A DNA stretch of 12,170 nt from Candidatus Hydrogenedentota bacterium (lineage in GTDB: Bacteria; Hydrogenedentota; Hydrogenedentia; Hydrogenedentales; CAITNO01), in the NCBI GenBank assembly GCA_903822375.1, contig CAIJOU010000358.1, positions 1 through 12,170 of the forward strand, written 5' to 3'. The position numbers and the translations under genes were made by a program. Each line of letters begins with the position of its first letter. Within the stretch, counting starts at the first letter, position 1. The notes under the pieces were generated by a model that was not told the origin of the DNA, did no database searches, and was given only the letters and a program-made list of their open reading frames with translations. Below, piece after piece: positions 1 to 6,260 of the stretch.

Positions 1-371
1 GAATTGGGGTGAACGCCGCGCACTTGGATGTTGGAACTCTTGCCGCTGTTGCGCGGCTTGTTGACCAGCGCGAGCACTTCGGGCGCAACGAGCGGCGCGC
101 CCGATGCGTCACGGGTTATGCCGGCGGCGTTTTGGGCGATCTGGAACTGGTCGAGGCTTATTTTGCTCTGGCTGTCCGCCTGCACACCGGAACGCATGAT
201 GATCACATTGAGCGGGTTGCCGGTGGTTCTAAGAGAGCGTTCTATTCCCTGGGCGAGAGAGAGGATGATGACGAATGTCGCGACGACCAGTCCGAAGGTG
301 ACCGCCGTGGTGGCCGTGCTCTTCCAGTGCGCGGCCAGGTGAAGGATGTTGTATTTGAGCGGGATAAGCAT
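1..371 (-). CDS. FtsX/MacB-type ABC transporter permease, N-terminal 123 residues only (cut by the left window edge)
   Basis: Reading leftward from the ATG at 371-369, the frame stays open to the window edge, so the C-terminal part is outside. The visible protein begins MLIPLKYNILHLAAHWKSTA. One membrane segment (about residues 19-41) is followed by an extracytoplasmic stretch starting NPLNVIIMRSG, the usual opening of the MacB_PCD periplasmic domain in this permease family. The start codon lies 2 nt after the stop of the upstream permease gene and has no clear Shine-Dalgarno, which suggests translational coupling and a two-permease operon. By family knowledge these proteins pair with a LolD/MacB-like ATPase and act in lipoprotein, lipid or peptide export or in envelope signalling. 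The ATPase gene is not in view, so the substrate cannot be named. Confidence 0.82.
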   Translation of the reverse strand, partial: MLIPLKYNILHLAAHWKSTATTAVTFGLVVATFVIILSLAQGIERSLRTTGNPLNVIIMRSGVQADSQSKISLDQFQIAQNAAGITRDASGAPLVAPEVLALVNKPRNSGKSSNIQVRGVHPN

Positions 372-373
372 GG

Positions 374-1522
374 TCAGTCCAGTCGCCGCATGGCGCCCAT
401 CACGGTCATATTGGCGGCCTGCCATGCCGGAATGAAACCGGATATGAGGCCGATGAGCGCTCCGGTGCCCACGGTAAGCGCGTACATCAACAGGGTCGGG
501 TGGTAGCCCGTTATGAAACCTTCCGTGGTGTTCTCCAGGTCGGCAAAACGCAGCAGTTCGCCCACGCCTATGCCGAGCGCCACGCCCATCATCGATACCA
601 GAACCGCCTCCGCGACCACCATGAACAGCACGGCGTTGCGCGGGTACCCGACCGCTTTGAGGATGGCCACTTCGCGCAGGCGCTCGCGCACCGTCATGGC
701 CATGGTGCTGATCGACACAAGCAGCATGGTGAACACGGCCACGCTGGCCACGGAGCCGATGATAAGCTGTATGTTGCCCAGCATGGCCACAAAGCCGAGG
801 ACGAAGGCCTTTTCGCTGGCGGTTTTGGTCTCGGCGGGTGAGTTGCGAAACATCTTGTCGATGGTCTGCGCAACTTCGGGTGCGACCGCGGGCGATTTTG
901 CCCGCACGGCGATGGCACCGAGCATGCCGGGATTGCCGAGGGACTCTTCGAGATAGTCGTTGCGGAAGTAGAGCATGTTCTGGTACGCGGGGGCCTCGAA
1001 AGTGCCAACGATGGTAACTTCGAGATCCACGGGAAAGATGGTCCCTATGAGCGTGATGTGGTCACCGATGTGCCATCCAAACTGGTCGACGAGGTCTTTT
1101 CCGGCGACGGCGCCGCGCCGGTCCGCGATGAAGGCGGCCTTTGCCTGGGGGCTGATTCTGGCCTCCGTGTAAATGCTCCAGATGTACCGGGGATCGGTCG
1201 CGAAATTGGCAAACTGGTACTTGGGTTCCTTGTACATGGCGTTGCACCATTGAAGGGGCGCGGCGTATTGGACATTGGGCACCTGGCGGATCTTGTCGAG
1301 ATACGCGAGGGGCATCATGTCCAACACGGCGGTGGACCGCGTGACGATGAGGCGCGCCGCCGCTTCGGCCTGAGACGAGGGATGAAACAGCGCGTCCATG
1401 AACGTCAGCAGCGCCATCAGGAGAAACAGCGAAAAACCGATGCTCAATACGGTCAGACCGGTGCGCCGCTTGTTGCGCAGCGCATTGTTCCAAATTAGCC
1501 GTCCCAGATTTAGGCTTATCAT
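374..1522 (-). CDS. FtsX/MacB-type ABC transporter permease (382 aa)
   Basis: This is an inner-membrane permease of the FtsX-like family with the classic four-helix plan. Helix 1 is at about residues 22-45, and a large extracytoplasmic MacB_PCD-like domain spans about 46-245. Three C-terminal helices follow at about 250-276, 297-322 and 343-367. The cytoplasmic loop after helix 2 reads VRERLREVAILKAVGYPRNA (278-297), the typical coupling segment that contacts the ATPase. The protein ends with an IPAWQAA motif and ALR-like tail, also typical. The start is supported by GAGCGGGA just upstream of the ATG on the minus strand. It is the first gene of the leftward operon, preceded by a strong promoter candidate. 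The length is normal for a non-fused family member. It probably works as a heterodimer with the downstream permease; the exported molecule is unknown. Confidence 0.88.
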   Translation of the reverse strand: MISLNLGRLIWNNALRNKRRTGLTVLSIGFSLFLLMALLTFMDALFHPSSQAEAAARLIVTRSTAVLDMMPLAYLDKIRQVPNVQYAAPLQWCNAMYKEPKYQFANFATDPRYIWSIYTEARISPQAKAAFIADRRGAVAGKDLVDQFGWHIGDHITLIGTIFPVDLEVTIVGTFEAPAYQNMLYFRNDYLEESLGNPGMLGAIAVRAKSPAVAPEVAQTIDKMFRNSPAETKTASEKAFVLGFVAMLGNIQLIIGSVASVAVFTMLLVSISTMAMTVRERLREVAILKAVGYPRNAVLFMVVAEAVLVSMMGVALGIGVGELLRFADLENTTEGFITGYHPTLLMYALTVGTGALIGLISGFIPAWQAANMTVMGAMRRLD

Positions 1523-1567
1523 TCCCGCTCACCCACAGAACGATTTCACCACAAGAACACCCGTTTC

Positions 1568-1597
1568 ATAATAGTCGGACGTGATGGTCATTGTCCA
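1568..1597 (-). promoter_or_regulatory. Predicted sigma70-like promoter of the ABC permease operon
   Basis: On the minus strand a -35 box TGGACA (1597-1592, 5 of 6 to consensus) is followed by an 18-nt spacer and a -10 box TATTAT (1573-1568, 5 of 6). Transcription would start near 1561, giving a leader of about 40 nt before the ATG at 1522. Sequence match only. Confidence 0.5.
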
Positions 1598-1631
1598 CGA
1601 CCAAGACCGATCTTGCGCACTGTTCATACTA

Positions 1632-1660
1632 TTGTCTTTGTTTATCAGCCATGTTATCAT
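1632..1660 (+). promoter_or_regulatory. Possible sigma70-like promoter of the acyltransferase gene
   Basis: TTGTCT (1632-1637, 4 of 6), a 17-nt spacer and TATCAT (1655-1660, 5 of 6) face the acyltransferase gene. If used, the transcript would carry a leader of about 240 nt before the ATG at 1908, which is long for a simple gene. No closer promoter of similar quality is visible. A short interrupted palindrome GTTAT-C-ATAAC (1653-1663) overlaps the -10 box. Confidence 0.35.
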
Positions 1661-1907
1661 AACGAAAGGTCAAAAGGGATCTTGGAACGAATCTCTTTTC
1701 AGGGTGAGAGGTGCGACGATGGAATCACATCTGGGGAAGACCGCACAGGAGGCAACTGGTGTTGCATGGTCACGGGGACGAGAAGAAGGGGGCATTCTTG
1801 AAAGCGGTGCGCGGCGGGGGCCGTCTTTGCTAAGTTGCGGACTGCGGCCAACAACAGACAACGGTACGGCACTGGACTAACTCTTGACTTCCTGGAGGTG
1901 CCTTCAC

Positions 1908-3119
1908 ATGGGAAAAGAAGCGAGTCTTCCAGACCTGCAAAGGCGCGTTTATCTCGACAACCTGCGGGTTTTTCTGATTCTGATGGTCTTCCTCGTGCAC
2001 TGTGCGATGCCGTTTATTGCGGAGGACCGCTGGCACATCTCAAATGACGAAAGCAGTTTCGCCGCCGCGGTCAGCATCGGCTTCTGCTATCAATGGGTCC
2101 TGCAGCTGTTCTTTCTCGTGAGCGGCGCAAGCACCGGGCTTTCACTGCGGAACAGAAGTGCGGGGCAGTTCGTCAAGGAACGCCTTCTTCGCCTTGGGAT
2201 TCCGTACGTTGCGGGACTTGCGGTTCTTGTTCCCTTTCAGTTGTATTTTGAGTCCCTGCAGAGGGGTAAGTTCAGCGGGTCCATGCTGGGTTTCTATCAA
2301 TGGTTCTACAGTGGACTGCATATTGACTGGCGCCTGAGTATTAACTATGAGACGTTCCATTTTTGGTTTTTGCGCTTCCTGCTGCAGTACTCCCTGATAG
2401 CGTTGCCGTTGTTCCTCTTCTTAAGGAGCGGCGCGGGGCAGCGCACGGTGACCACTGTCGTGAAGGCGCTTGAAAAATGGTGGGGGTTCTTCCTGTTCGT
2501 TGCGCCTGTCGCCGCGGCACAGATGGTATTGCATGCGAAGTATCCGGGCCACGAGGGGTGGTCCAACTATGTGTGCTGGCTGCTCTTTTTTGTTTTTGGT
2601 TACTTTCTCACCGCGGGCACCCGCTTGGAGCAGGCTATCGCGGGCCGCGTCGTTCCGGTGCTGGTCATGGGAATGTCGTCCTTTGCGGCGATGGGCCTGC
2701 TGTTCTTCCTGGGCTACGTGGAAACTTGGGAGTTGTCTCCCTCATATTCTGTCGGCTATGTGCTTTATCAGGGGTTGGTCAGTTTCAACACGTGCTGCTG
2801 GGTTCTGTTCTTCCTGGGTATGGGAATGCTCAAATTGGAATTCCGGCACCGTATTTGGGCGGCTGCGGCCGGACTTGTGCTGCCTTTCTACATCCTTCAC
2901 CATGTGACAATCATTACTGTTGCCTATTATGTCGTTCAGATGAAGGCGACCATACTGACAAAATACCTGCTGATAAGCATCCCGTCGCTTATCCTGACGG
3001 TCTTGCTGTGCGAATTCGTCGTGCGTCGACTGTCGCTCCTGCGGCTGTTTTTTGGCCTCAGGGTCCGGCCGAAAAGGGCCAGCCTGAAGCCTGTCATGCC
3101 CGCAATGGAGGTTGAATAG
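1908..3119 (+). CDS. Membrane acyltransferase, Acyl_transf_3 / OpgC-like family (403 aa)
   Basis: A polytopic membrane protein with about ten hydrophobic segments across its length, typical of acyltransferase family 3, which moves acyl groups (acetyl, succinyl and others) onto sugars of surface glycans. Diagnostic parts are the N-terminal YLDNLRVFLILMVFLVH (residues 15-31), with the conserved His at 31 expected to be catalytic. Also typical are FFLVSG (68-73), RLLRLGIPY (92-100), HFWFLRFLLQYS (151-162) and the late LPFYILHHVTII (325-336). The HFWFL segment and overall plan resemble glucan-succinylating OpgC-type members more than OafA. I chose the ATG at 1908 because TGGAGGTG sits 7 nt upstream; a TTG at 1884 in the same frame lacks such a site. 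It stands alone between unrelated genes, so the substrate is unknown. Confidence 0.85.
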   Translation: MGKEASLPDLQRRVYLDNLRVFLILMVFLVHCAMPFIAEDRWHISNDESSFAAAVSIGFCYQWVLQLFFLVSGASTGLSLRNRSAGQFVKERLLRLGIPYVAGLAVLVPFQLYFESLQRGKFSGSMLGFYQWFYSGLHIDWRLSINYETFHFWFLRFLLQYSLIALPLFLFLRSGAGQRTVTTVVKALEKWWGFFLFVAPVAAAQMVLHAKYPGHEGWSNYVCWLLFFVFGYFLTAGTRLEQAIAGRVVPVLVMGMSSFAAMGLLFFLGYVETWELSPSYSVGYVLYQGLVSFNTCCWVLFFLGMGMLKLEFRHRIWAAAAGLVLPFYILHHVTIITVAYYVVQMKATILTKYLLISIPSLILTVLLCEFVVRRLSLLRLFFGLRVRPKRASLKPVMPAMEVE

Positions 3120-3325
3120 GGAAATGGAGGATGCGCTGCCTGTTCCCGGGTGCCGTACCCCCGAGGGTCCTGCCCTGTAGGAGCGGAAGGGCTTGCAGTG
3201 CGCGGTTCGGCGAGCTGAAACGGCAGCAATTGAAAAGCGCCGGGGGGCCTTCGCATCCCTCGTGCGCCGTCCCGGTCATGCCGTCGCGCTGGGCATGCCC
3301 CAACCGGTTCATTGGTTCAAGAGTG

Positions 3326-3354
3326 TTCACGGTGAAAAACACCGGGTTCATACT
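3326..3354 (+). promoter_or_regulatory. Possible promoter of the pseudopilin-like gene
   Basis: TTCACG (3326-3331) and CATACT (3349-3354) are separated by 17 nt; each matches 4 of 6 consensus bases. The implied leader is about 50 nt. The rest of the 292-nt gap 3120-3411 shows a repeated GGTTCA (3306-3311 and 3314-3319) and an AACCGGTT palindrome (3302-3309), but no clear terminator for the acyltransferase gene. Confidence 0.25.
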
Positions 3355-3411
3355 TCGGACGAGGTGTTCTGAAATGCTCTTTCTGCCTTCCACCAAGTAG
3401 GAGAACAAGCT

Positions 3412-4338
3412 ATGAGGCGCGCCAAAGGATTCACACTCATTGAATTGCTCGTAGTCATCGCAATCATAGGCATTCTGGCTGCCATCCTGTTGCCAGCCCT
3501 GGCCCGTGCCCGGGAAGCGGCCCGGCGGTCGTCGTGCGCGAACAACCTGAAACAGATGGGGCTGTCGCTCAAGATGTACGCCAATGAGGGAAACAGTCAG
3601 AAATTCCCGCCGTTCAAGTACGCCGACGGGGACAACTGCGACCGTTTCTTGGACTTCACCAGCCTGAGTACGATTTGGCAGGGCGACTCGTTGTATCCCG
3701 AATACCTGACCGACCTTGCCGTCAATGTCTGTCCGTCTGATTCCGACGGCCCTACCCGATACGGTGCGGGTGCCTGGAATTGCGGGAATGACCCGAAAAG
3801 ACCGTTTTGCCCGTGCCGGGTTGACGACACCTCCTACATGTATCTGGGATGGACCTTCAGCGAGTCCTACTATATGGTCGACGGCAGGGACCCGAATGAC
3901 CCGGGCATGCCGGTCGGCATTCAAAACCTGATCGGCACATACATTGACCCGGGCATAATGGAGATGTCAGATCCGAACAGCCTGATCAGTGTTTTCATGA
4001 CGTCCGTGGGCAGTCGTGCGGCAGCTTCCGAAAAAGTGGACCACGACCTGAGCGTCAAGCATGTGAGCCAACCTCGCGAGATGACCGCCTACCGTTTGCG
4101 TGAAGGCATCGAGAGGTTCTTCATCACGGACATCAACAATCCATCGGCTTCAAACAGGGCCCAAAGTGATATAGCTGTGGAGTGGGACTTGGTGAGGATG
4201 AACCCCTCCTCATTCAATCACCTGCCGGGAGGTGCGAACGTGCTTTTCATGGACGGCCATGTTGATTATCTCAAGTATCCGTCCAAGCATCCCATAAACA
4301 GGGCATTTCCGGCTGTGTTCGATTTCACTGGGTTCTGA
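3412..4338 (+). CDS. Type IV pilin-like protein with prepilin cleavage motif and H-x(9/10)-DG C-terminus (308 aa)
   Basis: The N-terminus MRRAKG|FTLIELLVVIAI is a textbook class III prepilin signal. Cleavage is expected after Gly6, giving an N-methylated Phe, with the conserved Glu at mature position 5 and one hydrophobic helix to about residue 30. The body is soluble and exported. Near the end it has NHLPGGANVLFMDGHV (269-284), the signature of the prepilin-type processing-associated H-x9-DG family seen in Planctomycetota, Lentisphaerota, Hydrogenedentota and relatives. FFITDINNPSAS (236-247) is a further segment I associate with this subgroup. Cysteines at 107, 124, 133 and 135 may form disulfides. 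AGGAG sits 8 nt before the ATG. Such genes are usually scattered singles without pilus-assembly neighbours, as here. The molecular role of the family is not established; it is probably surface or secretion-associated. Confidence 0.88.
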   Translation: MRRAKGFTLIELLVVIAIIGILAAILLPALARAREAARRSSCANNLKQMGLSLKMYANEGNSQKFPPFKYADGDNCDRFLDFTSLSTIWQGDSLYPEYLTDLAVNVCPSDSDGPTRYGAGAWNCGNDPKRPFCPCRVDDTSYMYLGWTFSESYYMVDGRDPNDPGMPVGIQNLIGTYIDPGIMEMSDPNSLISVFMTSVGSRAAASEKVDHDLSVKHVSQPREMTAYRLREGIERFFITDINNPSASNRAQSDIAVEWDLVRMNPSSFNHLPGGANVLFMDGHVDYLKYPSKHPINRAFPAVFDFTGF

Positions 4339-4485
4339 CCGGGCCTTAACGTTCTTCCCAGATTCTGCCGGCATGTTGGCGGAACTGAACGCGGTTGTGA
4401 TTGCCGAAGACGCTCTCATATCGGCGGGCAAGGACTTGCGGAAACGGTCCCACTTGTCTAATTCTTGAAACTCCGCAGTGATCTG
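4339..4485. other. Convergent intergenic spacer without a clear terminator
   Basis: Two genes converge on this 147-nt stretch. I found no stem-loop followed by a T run on either strand. A 31-codon open frame (4373-4468, plus) is present but has no good ribosome site and is not called. Confidence 0.4.
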
Positions 4486-5847
4486 TCACGGCCCTTCCGA
4501 ATAGACAGCCATGTTGGTTGCCGAAACATTGCTCAGATTCCTCTCGCCGATGGTTCCGAGATTGTGGAGCAGGCAACCCCGCGGGGCGCCCGACTCTGCC
4601 ACTCCAGAAGCGTCGGTCATATTCAGGACGCCTGTCGTGCCGGAATTCCGGACCAGGGAGACAGCACTTTCCGTCGCATTGACGAGATGCGCGTCGCTGA
4701 TGTGCAGATTCTCAACAGTGGCCTTGGCGTCCGTCACGATTGTGTCCGGCGCTCCGGGCCGCCGTTCGACACGTTCAAGATTTTGAATTGTCAGGCTCTT
4801 CACCACCACTCCCGGCGCAACCCAAATCAGCGGGGCATTGGCGCACCCCCACGCGTCGCTTGGAAGCGGGTTGGCCAACGGCTTGCCGGGCTTCGAACAG
4901 AAGACACCGTCTATGAGGATGCTCTCAAACACACTCGGCGCCCCGGGGTGCACATCATGGTGGGTGAAGGAAACCACGTTGTAGCGGTAGGTGCCGACGA
5001 TATTCGACAGGCGCACGCGGCTTATGGGGGAACCCGCCGACAGCAGACGCACGGCCGTGTACCCATTGTCGCTGAAAAGGCCGTCCACCTGGATGTCGGT
5101 AATCGGCCCGCGCGCCATCTCGGCAATGCTTCCGTCGTCCGCATTCAACGCCACCATGTCATCGTTGGTGGTCCCCTTGAGATGGGCTATGCGTCCATGC
5201 CGGCAATTCCCGTTGAGGTGAATTCCGTCCATGTTCGGACGCAGAAGGTTGTAGTCGAAATCGACGTTCTCAACCGTGAACTGCTCGACGTTTCCGAGTT
5301 GCACCGCGAACGATTCGGGGTCCTTCAGGGTCAGGTCCGCGATGCGCAGGTTCTTGACGTTGTTGAATCGGATAAGCACACCCAGAAAACGCGCCGGATC
5401 GTAGGCGACCTGCGGCGAGAAATCATGGGGGGTTTGGTTGGCGTTGTTCCCGTCCCAGATGCCGCCCTGGACCCTAATGCCGCGGTCCACGCCGGACCGG
5501 CTGTCGTTGGTCAACATGAGCGAGTCGGCCTTGTCGGCAAGGCGAATGACCGCATTCCGGTCCATCAGGATCGTCTGCCCGGAATACACAACGAGCGCCT
5601 TGCTGATCAAATAGCGTGCAGGGGGTGAAGGCAGATGAACCGTCCCGGCGCGCGTGTTCAGTGCGGCCTGAATTCCCTCGGTGTCGTCATGGTTTCCATC
5701 ACCCTTGACGCCTGGAAACGACAGGGCGTCCACCGCGCCGGACTGCGCGGGGACGGCCGGAATCTCCTCGGCGGTAGTGCCGCGAAGGAACATGATACTG
5801 ACGATCAGAAAAACTCCCGTTTGCCAGCCAGCTCTGCTCGGATACAT
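4486..5847 (-). CDS. Secreted right-handed beta-helix protein, pectate lyase/GH28-like (453 aa)
   Basis: The N-terminus has a signal peptide (hydrophobic core about residues 11-21, likely cleavage near TTA|EE at 26). Next comes FPGVKGDGNHDDTEGIQAAL (44-63), the standard opening of pectate-lyase-superfamily beta-helix proteins. Repeated short strand motifs such as VKNLRIADLTL, VEQFTVENVDF and ISRVRLSNI fit the coils of a parallel beta-helix. NMDGIHL (205-211) and NDDMVAL (228-234) match the places of the catalytic aspartates in GH28 polygalacturonases. The GH28 GHG histidine motif that should follow is absent, so the chemistry is open: a hydrolase, a lyase, an epimerase or a binding protein. 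GGCGGAG lies 6 nt before the ATG on the minus strand. It is convergent with the pseudopilin gene and has no sugar-metabolism neighbours. A role in degrading or modifying acidic polysaccharide outside the cytoplasm is likely. Confidence 0.75.
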   Translation of the reverse strand: MYPSRAGWQTGVFLIVSIMFLRGTTAEEIPAVPAQSGAVDALSFPGVKGDGNHDDTEGIQAALNTRAGTVHLPSPPARYLISKALVVYSGQTILMDRNAVIRLADKADSLMLTNDSRSGVDRGIRVQGGIWDGNNANQTPHDFSPQVAYDPARFLGVLIRFNNVKNLRIADLTLKDPESFAVQLGNVEQFTVENVDFDYNLLRPNMDGIHLNGNCRHGRIAHLKGTTNDDMVALNADDGSIAEMARGPITDIQVDGLFSDNGYTAVRLLSAGSPISRVRLSNIVGTYRYNVVSFTHHDVHPGAPSVFESILIDGVFCSKPGKPLANPLPSDAWGCANAPLIWVAPGVVVKSLTIQNLERVERRPGAPDTIVTDAKATVENLHISDAHLVNATESAVSLVRNSGTTGVLNMTDASGVAESGAPRGCLLHNLGTIGERNLSNVSATNMAVYSEGP

Positions 5848-6154
5848 GGGTTACTCCGCCGTAATAGGATACACCGAAGCATTGTTAAACAGCGCGGGAG
5901 CCCGGTTCCCCTGTGCGGAAACGCTCCATTGGAAGACCAGTCATCCCGTTCATTCTGGCAACAATACCCGCCCTTACCCCAAAGGTCAACCTTTCTCGCA
6001 GTTCCCCGCAGCGTTACACCGTGGCGTCAGGAAGAGCGGGGAAAGCGGATATTGTGCCCAATAAGCAGGACGTTCAGGTTGCCCGACTCCGCCGGGAATC
6101 TTCCCCGGACAAGCCGTTGCGCCCGCAGTTTGGATTTGCGACCGGCATAAACGA

Positions 6155-6162
6155 ACATAACG
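6155..6162 (+). promoter_or_regulatory. ModE-box-like half-site ACATAACG at the AOR-1 promoter
   Basis: ACATAACG here is identical to the right arm of the ModE-like operator at 10245-10252, in the same orientation. It overlaps the -35 position (6158-6163) of the AOR-1 promoter candidate, a place where a bound protein would affect transcription. The left arm expected at 6139-6146 (CGACCGGC) matches only its first two bases, so this is at best a half-site. Confidence 0.3.
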
Positions 6163-6177
6163 CTTCGAAGACTGTTT

Positions 6178-6186
6178 TGCTATACT
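6178..6186 (+). promoter_or_regulatory. Extended -10 promoter of AOR-1
   Basis: TGCTATACT is an extended -10 element (TG, one base, then TATACT with 5 of 6 to consensus). The -35 region 17 nt upstream (TAACGC, 6158-6163) is poor, which is tolerated with extended -10 promoters. The predicted start near 6193 gives a leader of about 68 nt before the ATG at 6261. Confidence 0.5.
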
Positions 6187-6260
6187 GGGCCGCAACAAGA
6201 AGAAGGGCGTCGGATGAAGCACGCCATCTCTTAGAACCGTTCCGGACCAGGAGTGCAAGA

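Larger units (their letters stand above)
1523..1907. other. Divergent intergenic region between permease operon and acyltransferase gene
   Basis: This 385-nt gap holds the two back-to-back promoter candidates described separately and then a long leader before the acyltransferase gene. I see no convincing RNA gene, terminator hairpin with a T run, or riboswitch-like fold in the leader. An open frame of 53 codons (1719-1880) exists but looks non-coding, being rich in Gly, Arg and Ser. Confidence 0.5.
5848..6260. other. Divergent intergenic region between the beta-helix gene and AOR-1
   Basis: A 413-nt gap. The right end carries the AOR-1 promoter and a ModE-like half-site, listed separately. 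On the minus strand TTAACA and TATTAC with a 16-nt spacer (about 5861-5888) lie just upstream of the beta-helix gene, but the -10 would be only 13 nt from the ATG, so I do not call it. Two small inverted repeats are visible: AAAGGT-CA-ACCTTT (5981-5994) and an imperfect CCGGGAA-TC-TTCCCCGG (6092-6108). The AOR-1 frame stays open back to 5913, but that stretch has no ribosome site and does not look like protein. Confidence 0.5.

Noticed and set aside
1653..1664. GTTATCATAACG as a further ModE-like site
   Set aside because: The arms are adjacent rather than 8 nt apart and the downstream gene is an acyltransferase; likely coincidence.
1719..1880. A 53-codon open frame with a GAGAGG-like site in the acyltransferase leader
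   Set aside because: Residue composition (many Gly, Arg, Ser) and lack of any motif look like non-coding sequence; mentioned only as a possibility.
4373..4468. A 31-codon open frame (MLAELNAVVIAEDALISAGK...) in the convergent spacer
   Set aside because: The product looks helix-forming, but there is no proper ribosome site or promoter, and length alone is not significant.
4465..5628. Long open frame on the plus strand (387 codons)
   Set aside because: It is antisense to the beta-helix protein gene, which has a signal peptide, a ribosome site and family motifs.
6092..6108. CCGGGAA-TC-TTCCCCGG hairpin as a terminator
   Set aside because: It has no T run and no upstream gene on that strand to terminate.
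5913..6260. N-terminal extension of AOR-1 by 116 codons
   Set aside because: There is no ribosome site at the upstream start, the sequence is unlike the AOR family, and the extended -10 promoter lies inside it; the ATG at 6261 has a strong site.
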